Assembly (NCBI GenBank): GCA_013306675.1
Contig: JABLUY010000008.1
Coordinates: 1 to 64,000 of the forward strand
Length of the DNA: 64,000 bases
Source of the DNA: Thraustochytrium sp. TN22
Taxonomy: Eukaryota; Sar; Bigyra; Thraustochytrida; Thraustochytriidae
Reading direction: 5' to 3'
Shown here: in pieces, positions 17,338-25,410 of the stretch
Layout of the letters: every line of letters starts with the position of its first letter
Position numbering within the stretch: position 1 is the first letter of the stretch
Notes under the pieces: generated by a model
The model's input: only the letters and a program-made list of their open reading frames with translations
The model's database searches: none
Told to the model about the DNA's origin: nothing
Program-made: the position numbers and the translations under genes

Positions 17338-20051
17338 TCAGGTCAGGTTGTGCAGCTCGCCATCGTCCCCTGCTTCTTCTTCGTCGTCGTCGTCGCCAAA
17401 CCACTTGTCCACCAAGCGTGCCTGCGAGACGGACCCGGGCGTCGCGGGCCCAGTCTCCAGCGCGAGCGGCGCCGGCCGCTGGAGCACCGTCACGGGCTTG
17501 GACGGGAAGATGTTTACGGCGCCGCCCGACGACGCCGACGCAGAGCTCGACGCACGGTGCAGGCGCAGCGGAGACGCCGCGTGCCCGGGATCCTCCGCCG
17601 GCGCCGATGTCCAGCCGCCCGCCTGGTCCGCGCCGACCGGGACCGCGGCGGCCGGCGGGACCGCCACGGCGGCCGCCGGGGCCGCCTTGGTGGGCGCTTT
17701 GGGCCGCGGCCGGTTCTTGCCTGCCCCGCCTTGCTTTGTGGGCGCCGGCGGCCGCGCGCGCCCTGCAACGGGCGCCGGCGGCCGTGCCGTCGCCGAGGAT
17801 GGTGAAGAGGCAGCCGGGTCGGTGGTAGGTGACGCCGTGCTGCTCGTACCCGTACCCGTACCCGTACCCGTACCCGTACCCGTACCCGTACCCGTACCTG
17901 TTCCCGGCGCCGGCGGCCGCGCGCGACCTGCCCCGGGCGCCGGCGGCCGCTTGGTCGCAGCCTGCTGCCGCCCTCCGCGGCCCGTAGCGCTCGGCTGCCT
18001 GACCTGCACGTCGAGCGGAGCCAGCACCGAGCCATCCGTGTTGTCCTCTTCCTCGGTCGTGGAGACTGCAGAGGTGTACAAGTCAGCCTCCTCGGCGTGG
18101 CCCGTCGCCATGCCAGGGCCATCCACCTTGGGCGCCATGGCTGGCACCGGGCTGCTGAAGCGCAAAGATGAAGATGTGCGGGCGGGAGGCGGCGACAGCG
18201 AGCGGGCCTTGCGCGCCTCGCTCGAGTCAAAGTTCTCGCTCAGCGGACGCCGGTTCTCGTAGAAAGAGCTGGTCGTGAGGCTGGTGGACGGGATGCCGTT
18301 CGTGCTCATGGGCCGCGCCGGCCGCGAGAGCGCCGTGCTGCGCAGCTCGTGCACCGCCTCCATCACCTCGCCGTACACCAGGCGGCGCTGCGCCTCGCTC
18401 TCGAAAAAGAATGTAAAGGTCTCCTCGCCGCTTTTGCGCGCGCGGCTGCGTGAGAGCGAGAGCCGCGAAAGCGCCATGGACGAATTGTTGACGATGGAGA
18501 AACTCAGCAGGCCCGCCGATCCTCCCGCTGCCGTCCCGGCATGCGTTGGCGAGAAGTTGCGCTTCGACCCGATGCGCTTTGGCCCCCAACCAAAGCTCGA
18601 GCGCAGGGCGCCGGTCGGGCTCGACGGGTCAGAGGCCAGCGACTTGTTGGGGAAGCCAGGCCCGCCTTCCTCCCCGCCGTCCGTGTGACTCGCGTCCGGG
18701 GAGAGCGCCGAGCTGGGAGAGAGTGGCGACGACGGCGAGGATGAAGGGCGCTGCGGCTCGGCCCCCGCCGCTCCGCTGCCGCCTCCAGCGCCGCCAACGC
18801 CACCAGCGCCTGGCGCGCTCAGGTCGCCCAGGACGACGTCGTTCAGCGACATCCAGACGCGCGCCTCATAGCTCTTGGACCCCTTCTTGGCGATGATGAG
18901 CGAGTCCGAGAAGAGGAACATGGTGCGCTGCTTTTGCGGTTCGCTTGTGGACCGCTTCGAGAGCGACCGGGAGATCATGCCGGTCCACTCGGCCTTGAAG
19001 ACGCGCCCGGGCTGCAGCACGTGCAGGTCCTTGTTGAGCCGACGCGACATCACCTCGAGCGAGAGGAAGTTGGCGATCTCGAAGCCGCGCAGACTCTTCT
19101 CCGCGCGGTCCCGGTTCAGGTCCACCACCTCCGTGATGGCGTTTACAACCTCCGTGACCTGCTTGATGTGCTCATAGTCCGAGCTGTCCTGCGGCGTCTC
19201 CTTGAGCAGCCGCCCGAAGAGCAGCGGGTACTTGCACAGGCGTTGCACCGGCATGATTAGATAGGCGCCGAGGTCGAGCCCGCGGCAGATCTCGTGCGCC
19301 TGCTTCTCCGCCAGGTACTTGGCAAACCGCTTGTTCGTGGTCTGCTCCGACTTGAGCACCCCCACGGCCGTCGGGTAGTTGTTCACATACCACGAGTACA
19401 TCTTGAAGTACGGGATGATCTCCTTGAACGCCTTGGTGATGGCCAGCGCCAAGTCCTCGTCGCCACCGGCCAGCTCGGACGCCGAATTGGCGCGCTTCCG
19501 CGTTTGCTCCGCGTTCGTCAGCTCGAGCTCCATGACCCGGAGAAGCTCGACGTTTAGGCTCATCAGCTGCGACACATTTGAGAAGATGTTCTGCAGGTTC
19601 TTCTCCGTGATGATGTTGCTGCCCTCGCGAACCTCGCGCTCCACCGGCTGCAAGAAGTGCGTCACCAGGATACACAGGCTGTCCACGTAGGTGCGCTCCG
19701 ACGCGAGGATCTCCTCCAGCAGTTTGGTACGTTCGTCCTTTTCGCCCTGGAACAGCTCATCGATGCGCTGGATCGCTTTGGCCTGCGGTGTTTTCGGTGT
19801 TGCAGGCGACCGTGGCCCCGGGATCTGCTTCAGTTGGAGTTGTTGTTGTTGTTGTTGTTGCTGCTGCTGCTGCTGCGCGGCTGCCGCGGAGCCGCCAGCC
19901 TCGTGAGGTGAAGCGGCGCCCTCGTCAGCTCCCACGGGGGTCATACCCCCCACGGCAACGCCTTGGGACCCGCCCGAGAGTGGCGTGAGCGTCTCCTGCG
20001 TGGGCTCATTCGAAGATGAGTGCCGCGAGAAGCGCCTTCGAGCTGGCACCG

Positions 20052-20089
<38 letters not shown>

Positions 20090-20211
20090 GCGATAGCCTG
20101 TAGCGCGGCGGGCCGCGGGTCCGGCCGCTTCTTGGTCACGGCGCACATCTCACATCGCTCCACGGAGTCGCGGTAATTCACGAACGTGCAGTAGTCACAT
20201 TTCCACGGCAT
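17338..20211 (-). CDS. Rho guanine-nucleotide exchange factor with N-terminal RanBP2-type zinc finger
   Basis: 957 residues from the ATG at 20211. Residues 1-25 form a RanBP2-type zinc ribbon: W3, cysteines 5, 8, 20 and 23, with Asn12. Two polyglutamine runs follow (encoded at about 20052-20089 and 19841-19876). The DH domain is at about 155-385, starting ERTKLLEEILASERTYVDSL with the helix-bundle core intact. A PH domain starts about 390; its strands up to WMSLNDVVLGDL are separated from the C-terminal helix (FFFESEAQRRLVYGEVMEAV, about 590-620) by ~110 Gly/Ser/Pro-rich residues. The tail is disordered, Pro-rich, and carries nine Gly-Thr dipeptides from a hexamer microsatellite. The DH-PH unit activates Rho-family GTPases; the zinc finger may bind RNA or ubiquitin. 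Firm for RhoGEF. Confidence 0.9.
17845..17898. repeat. in-frame (GTACCC)n hexamer, nine units, inside the RhoGEF gene
   Basis: Nine hexamers on the + strand read as a Gly-Thr repeat in the RhoGEF protein. The hexamer length preserves the frame whatever the copy number, so tail length may vary between strains. Confidence 0.95.
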
Positions 20212-20897
20212 CGTGCCGCTGCCGCGCCGCTGCCGCGCCAAGCTCGACTTTGCTCCTGCTTAGCTACTGGCTAGGCTAGTAGAGCGAGAGGGAGGGCACG
20301 TCGTTGCCCGCAGGCGTGAGCGAGCCGAGCCGAGCCGTTCGCGGCCGCCCGCGCGCCCGGCCAGCGCGCCGCGCGCAGGGACCTGCGTGCGGGCCGCGCG
20401 CTCCGCCGCCCGCACCGCCGCGCGCCGAGGCCGCCGCGCACGTGGCGAGCCGGGCCGGGCTGGGGGCCGTGCGAGGTTTTGCAAGGAGGACGTCGTGACG
20501 CCGCGCTGCTTGCACAGGACGGCCGAAACGGCCGAAACGGCCCTGCGGTTGGCGGCGGTTAAGCCGGCGCGGCACGGCGCGACCACCTTGCCACTAGTAG
20601 TAAGCGGCACGGCACGGCAGACTCGGAGGGAGGTGAGTCAGATTGAAGGCAGGCGGCGGCCGCGCGGGGACACGAACCGCGGCGCCCCGCGCGTTGAAGG
20701 TGGGCGGCCATGCAGTGCGTCTCTTCGCCTTAGTGGTTACCTGGTAGCTATTTTCTATGACTTTGGCGAGGCGCTGAGCGCCGCTGGGACACGAGGTGCC
20801 CGCGGTACACCGGCCATGTACCGGGGCGTCATCATACATACAGGCGGACGGGAGGGGGTGCCCGCCGCCCGGCGAGCGAAGCCACGCGCGTCGGCGC
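20212..20897. other. gap between RhoGEF start and PSF2 end
   Basis: A 686-bp stretch between two minus-strand genes: the 5' region of the RhoGEF gene and the 3' region of PSF2. It is GC-rich with a short GGCCGAAAC duplication near 20521-20541. No conserved frame, RNA gene or motif recognised. Confidence 0.5.
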
Positions 20898-21919
20898 TTA
20901 CTCCATGGCGGCCTTGATGTCGTCCTCATCCAGGTCAGACTCGTAGGACTCCTGCGACGCCTGGGCAGACGAGCTGTGCAGAGGCGCAAGGCCCTGCGCG
21001 TCCGCCTGCGACTCCGGCTGTGTCGCCGGGTCGGCCGCCGCGTCTGCCGCCGCCGAGAGCGAGGGCGCCGGGTCGGCCTGGGCGCGGCGGATGCGGGCGT
21101 TGCCCGCGTAGGCGCGCAGGGGCTGCAACGGCGGCATGACCGGCTCGCGCGAGCGCTCGCGCAAGGCCTCCTCCTCGAGCGCCTCCACACGCGGCATGAC
21201 GCTTTCGGCACTCTTTGCGGACTCCACGCTCTCCTCGTACATCTTGTAGAACTCGTCCAGCGAGCTCAGCAGCAAGTCGCGGATGCCACTCACCTCCATG
21301 GCCGCGGCGTTGTTCATCTTGATGTTGTGGAGTGGCTCCGTGGCTAGCAGGTCCGCCATGTGCTGCATGCCGATGCGGACCTTGTGCTGCCGTAGGTTCT
21401 CAATGTCCTCCAGCAGCGACCGCACCAAGTTAACGTTGTCGATGTCCTCCGCGCCATGCCGCAGCAGCAGCGCCGCGATCTCCATGTAGTGCACAGGCAT
21501 GGGCTGCAACGCACTTGTCGACGACCGCTTCTCGTCCAGCTTCGCCTTACGCAGCTCCTCGGCCGTCATCCACCCGGGACACTGCGCCATTACATCTGTC
21601 GTCAGCCTTCGCCCGCCCGCGCCTGCACCTGCAGCACCGCCTCCTCGCTCTCCAAGCAAGACTCCCAAGACCCTCAAACTCCTCCGCCGCTCTGTATACG
21701 CACCTGGATCTGGCACTTTTGCTGCTTGCGCAGCTCCACCGCGAGCCACAGCGGCACCTCCACGGGCGTCTGCGGCAAGAACGGCCCGTAGCGCCCGCCG
21801 ATGAGCTCCAGCTCATCCGCCTCGAACCTGGGCACGATCGTCACCAGCTCCTCCTCCGCCTCGAACTCGATCTCCTGGTTGCGGAGCCGCACCGACGACC
21901 GCGCCGCCGCCGCCGACAT
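20898..21919 (-). CDS. PSF2: GINS complex subunit PSF2 (two exons)
   Basis: Exon 1 is 21919-21704 and exon 2 is 21581-20898, joined in phase 0, giving 299 residues. Exon 1 gives the PSF2 N-terminus: EEELVTIVPRFEADELELIGG, then GPFLPQTPVEVPLWLAVELR and KQQKC. Exon 2 continues with CPGWMTAEELRKAK, then the family's PMPVHYMEIAALLL helix and a late GIRDLLLSSLDEFYKMYE helix. Donor CAG|GTGCGT and acceptor GCGCAG|TG restore the alignment exactly. PSF2 is one of four GINS proteins; with CDC45 and MCM2-7 it forms the replicative helicase in the nucleus. A Ser/Ala/Glu-rich tail of ~100 residues beyond the usual end makes this longer than typical PSF2 (about 185-230); it may carry phosphorylation sites. 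Confidence 0.92.
21582..21703 (-). other. intron of PSF2
   Basis: A 122-nt GT-AG intron in phase 0. An alternative acceptor (ACAG, 14 nt upstream on the gene strand) would shift the frame, so the distal GCGCAG is preferred. The intron keeps the minus-strand frame of exon 2 open, so a scan without splicing gives a false N-terminus and loses exon 1. Confidence 0.8.
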
Positions 21920-21975
21920 CCCGCTTGCTTGCGCGCCTGCCCGTCTGCCTGCTTGCCTGCTTGCCTGCCTGCCCG

Positions 21976-22007
<32 letters not shown>

Positions 22008-22357
22008 CCGCGCGCTCGCCCACGCTCGGCGTCTGCCGCGCGCGCGCGCGCGACGCCCTCTCCGAGTCAGTCGTCGAGCGTGAGCGTGCGCCTGCAACCT
22101 AACTGCCGCCCCGCGACGTCGACCCTATCGCGAACAGGGGTCCGCGCCGCGGTGCCGCTCGGCGCGGCGCGGAGAGCGCGGCGCGGCGAGCCGAGCCGAG
22201 GCAAGCCAAGCCAAGCCAAGCCAAGCCAAGCCAAGCCAAGCCAAGCCGAGCCGAGCCGAGCCAAGCCAAGCCAAGCCAAGCCAAGGAAGAGAGCCTCCAT
22301 GCAGCGGCTCGCGCTCCGGCCTGCCTCAGCTCGAACTTGAACCCAGCGAGGCTGACG
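21920..22357. repeat. divergent promoter region with (CCTG)n and (CCAAG)n/(CCGAG)n tracts
   Basis: A 438-bp gap between the PSF2 start (-) and an unknown gene (+). (CCTG)n with minor interruptions spans about 21945-22009 and begins some 25 bp from the PSF2 ATG. A pentamer array of CCAAG with CCGAG variants runs from about 22189 to 22287, ending about 70 bp before the next ATG. Both likely lie in promoters or 5' leaders. Confidence 0.9.
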
Positions 22358-23626
22358 ATGGAGGACGACTCGGAGGACGGCCCCGACGCGGGGAAGGAGA
22401 GGGTCGTCGAGGACCTGCTCGCCGCCGAGCACCCGGGTGAGGACGTGCAGAGGGCCTCCTCCTCCTCGTCGTCTTCGTTGTCGTCATGCGAAGACGAGGC
22501 GAAGGACGCGGGCAAGGGGGACGGGAGGAGGACAAGGAGGAGGCAGAGGCGTGGCAAGCGTGCGCGCGACATCAAGGAGGAGCGCAGGGCCAAGGACGCG
22601 CAGGCCCTGGGCGACTTTTTGACAGGACTACACCCGCCGAGAAAGCTCGATGTGAACGCCTTGTGCCGGGCGCTCGGCGAGCCTGGCGTACAGGGGCCCG
22701 AGCGCGCGCTGCGCGCCCTCCTGGCGGCTTTCAGGTCGCGGCAGGACCTCGTCCCGGCGTGGACCGTGCCGAGGTACATGGGCAGCGTGTGGGAGGCCGC
22801 CAGACGGTGCCCGCGACAGCGTGTTCTGCGGCTCGTGCTGCGGCTCGCGTGCGTCATGGCTGGCAACGGCGAGCCTTGGCTGCGCGCGCTCATCGAGGCC
22901 GGCATGTACGCAGAGCTGACCACCTGGATGCGGTCGGCGCAGGCCGTGCGCGCTGTGGCCCGTGAGGATCCGAGCGGTCAGGTCGCGCTGCGCGCAGAGA
23001 TCTTTGCTGCGTGCAAGCGAATCGCGGACCTATGCCAGAGCGCGGCTGGCAGCGATAGCAACCCTGCCGGCATGGGCCAGACAAGCGTGCGCTGCGGCAG
23101 CGCGCTCTGCCTGCTCGCGTGCCTCGCCAAGACGCAGGACGACTGCGGGTTTGACGCCTACGACTTTCGCCGGCACGAGGTGGTCTATTCGGTCCTCAAG
23201 GCGTACGGTCTGGAGCGCATCGTGCGAGAGGTGCAGCGCACCGCGGAGCACGTGGAGCGTGTCCGCGTCGCGCGGCAGGCTGTACAGGCGGACCTAGCCC
23301 TGTCCGCGGCACTCGGCGTGGGCCGCGAAGCCGCCGGGTCTTGCGCCTTTAAACCGCTCGCGCCGCAGCTGCAGCTCCTCGGCGCCGTGATGGACGCAGC
23401 CGAGGTCTCGGCCGGCCCGCAGGTGGTCGCGTTGTACGAGAAGCTCAAGGCGTCGTCGGCGCGCGTCGAGAAGCGCGAAGCCTTTCGGCGGCAGTGCCGC
23501 GAGGACCAAAGGGCCTACGAGGTGCAACGCGCCGCAGAGGAGGAGGAGCGTGCGCGCCGCAAGCAGCAGCAGGAAGCTGAGGAACGCCGGAGGCGCTGGA
23601 AGCAGAGGCTGCTTGCCAGCAAATGA
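22358..23626 (+). CDS. unknown protein with acidic N-terminus and basic coiled-coil C-terminus
   Basis: 422 residues from the first true ATG at 22358. The N-terminus is acidic and Ser-rich, followed by a strongly basic patch (RRTRRRQRRGKRARD, around residue 60) that could be a nuclear or nucleolar localisation signal. Residues about 90-300 are helical with repeating Leu/Ala patterns, as in ARM/HEAT-like solenoids, without a recognised signature. The final ~60 residues (from KREAFRRQCREDQRAYEVQR) are a charged single helix or coiled coil ending in RRRRWKQRLLASK. No catalytic motif, signal peptide or membrane segment. It is divergent from PSF2 and convergent with the ACT gene. I do not recognise the family; a nucleolar or RNA-associated role would be guesswork. 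Confidence 0.6.
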   Translation: MEDDSEDGPDAGKERVVEDLLAAEHPGEDVQRASSSSSSSLSSCEDEAKDAGKGDGRRTRRRQRRGKRARDIKEERRAKDAQALGDFLTGLHPPRKLDVNALCRALGEPGVQGPERALRALLAAFRSRQDLVPAWTVPRYMGSVWEAARRCPRQRVLRLVLRLACVMAGNGEPWLRALIEAGMYAELTTWMRSAQAVRAVAREDPSGQVALRAEIFAACKRIADLCQSAAGSDSNPAGMGQTSVRCGSALCLLACLAKTQDDCGFDAYDFRRHEVVYSVLKAYGLERIVREVQRTAEHVERVRVARQAVQADLALSAALGVGREAAGSCAFKPLAPQLQLLGAVMDAAEVSAGPQVVALYEKLKASSARVEKREAFRRQCREDQRAYEVQRAAEEEERARRKQQQEAEERRRRWKQRLLASK

Positions 23627-23898
23627 TTAGGGTACGATTCGTGTGCGTGTATGTGTCCAACTTTCTCTTCTATTTATCCTGTGGGACTGGTCCGTCTCGG
23701 CTGTCTTACGGTCCGTCTCTAACTATACTTGTCTGTTTGTCTGGGGTCTTGATCACAAAGTCATTCAGATCGAACTCGGGCAGGCCCCCGCCTTCATTCG
23801 ATCGCTCATCGTATGGGTCACGAGTGCCTCCCCGCTGGGGCCACTGGGCGGCTTGGCACTCGCAGTAAGGAAGCTATGAGGAGTCCACCACCCCCGAC

Positions 23899-24552
23899 TC
23901 ATGCGGGCTGGAAGAGCTCCGAAGCAACCATGTGCTCAATGGCACGGTCGACGTCCTCCTCGTGCAGCACAATGGACACGTGCGCCGCGTCCTGCGCGCG
24001 CTTGTGCGACTGGCTCACGAACAGGTGGCTGAAGATGCCCTGCGCCGCGAAGATGCGGTAAAGCTCGCTCTGGTACTCGCAAAGACCGCGCAGCTGACAG
24101 TTGGTGCGCGTCTCGCACTCGATGAGAACGTAGCCGCCAGACAGCTCCGTCGTGACGCCGACCGGCTCGAGCGTGGCCCGCAGCGCCGCGACGCGGTCCG
24201 CGAAGAGCAGGTTCGCCTGGTCCGCGCCCGAGCCCGGGGCGCGCGCCTTGAAGGCCAGCGAAACATCGCTCGTGGACGTGGCCACCATGTCGGCCTGCAC
24301 GTTCAGGTCGGCCAGCGCCCTGAAGACGTTCGACAAGAAGACGGTCGCGTTGCTGCGCTGCGGGCTCGCCAAGCTCACCACCGAAACGCCGCGCTCCACC
24401 GCGAAGGGCCGCGCGCCAGCGCTAGCCTGCCGCGCCGCCGCCTGCGCCGCGGCCGGCGCCACCGCCGGCTCCTGCGCGAGCGCGGCCAGCCCGCGCGCGC
24501 CCTGCGCCTGCCGGCGCGCCAGCCGCGCGCCGCACGCCGCAGCCGCCCGCAT
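23899..24552 (-). CDS. stand-alone aspartokinase-type tandem ACT-domain protein, probably organellar
   Basis: 217 residues from the first ATG at 24552; frame upstream of it is open only because the (CCTG)n leader lacks stops. The N-terminal ~50 residues (MRAAAACGARLARRQAQGAR...) look like an organelle targeting peptide. Then GVSVVSLASPQRSNATVFLS with helix, and ADMVATSTSDVSLAFK, match the first ACT domain of lysine-sensitive aspartokinases, where ST-S/D-VS contacts effector. A second ACT follows (GGYVLIECETRTNCQ, ending HVSIVLHEEDVDRAIEHM). No kinase domain is present in this frame or nearby. It could be a separate regulatory subunit, like the beta subunit of bacterial aspartokinase II, or an amino-acid sensor. 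Domain call good; function inferred. Confidence 0.65.
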   Translation of the reverse strand: MRAAAACGARLARRQAQGARGLAALAQEPAVAPAAAQAAARQASAGARPFAVERGVSVVSLASPQRSNATVFLSNVFRALADLNVQADMVATSTSDVSLAFKARAPGSGADQANLLFADRVAALRATLEPVGVTTELSGGYVLIECETRTNCQLRGLCEYQSELYRIFAAQGIFSHLFVSQSHKRAQDAAHVSIVLHEEDVDRAIEHMVASELFQPA

Positions 24553-25410
24553 CGCCGCCTGCCTGCCTGCCTGCCTGCCTGCCCGCCCGCGCGCTCGCCT
24601 GCCTGCCTGCCTGCCTGCCTGCACGCACGCACGCACGCACGCGCCAGCGACCACACGCACCGCCCGCCGCCGCTGCTGCAGGCTTTGCTCGCCGCCGCGC
24701 AGGGCCGCCGCCGCGCTCCGAGTCGCCGCCGCGCGCGGAGTCGGAGTCGGCGCCGACCTCCTTGGGACTGGCTGCCAGTGCCAGTGCCAGTGGTGCGGCG
24801 CGCTCTCCCGCGTTTGCACGCGCCCCTGCGCCACCGGCCCTTGACGCGGCCAGCGCGCCCGCCGCCGTCACGCAGGCTCGCGGGCCGGCCTCGCCTGGCC
24901 CGGCCTCAGGCTGGCTGCTCGCGCGCCGCCCGCCCTCGCCGCCGCCGCGCGCCGCCCGCGCCGCGCCGCGCGAGCGCCGCCAATTTGAAAATTTGAACAC
25001 GGGCAGCAGGCGGAGCAGAGCAGAGCGCTAACTTGAATTAGCGCTTCCTCCGGGCACGTTGCGCGCGCGCGCCGCGGGCCGCCGCGCGGCTGTGCGTGGG
25101 AAGACCGCGGCCGAGCGCCGCCGAGCGCGGCGGACCTCGGTCACCTCGCCAAGGGCGGCCTGGGGGTGTTCGCGGAGCCGCTGGCTGGCTGGCTGGGGCT
25201 TGCCAGTGCAGTGGCGGTGGGTGGCTGCACTGCAGCAGTGCAGCCAGGCCGCCGGGTTGGCCGTGGTTGTGACGTGCACGTGGACGATAATGGTGGCTCG
25301 AGCCTAGAGGCGGCGCGCCGCGGCGCTTTTGGGACGAATTTGAATGCGACTCGTCTCGTCGGCGTGGTCCGGCAACATTTCTTCTGATCTTTGTGCAGTC
25401 TGGGCTCGCG
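24553..25410. repeat. gap with (CCTG)n and (ACGC)n tracts before the ACT gene
   Basis: 858 bp between the ACT gene start and the 3' end of the large membrane gene. Two (CCTG)n tracts (about 24557-24581 and 24599-24620) pass into (ACGC)n at about 24622-24642, starting only a few bases from the ACT-gene ATG. The remainder is GC-rich with a (GGCT)n patch near 25181-25196. No gene supported. Confidence 0.8.

Noticed and set aside
23932-24996. 354-residue + strand frame opposite the ACT gene
   Set aside because: Its composition is Arg/Ala/Pro from the (CCTG)n region and the antisense of ACT coding sequence.
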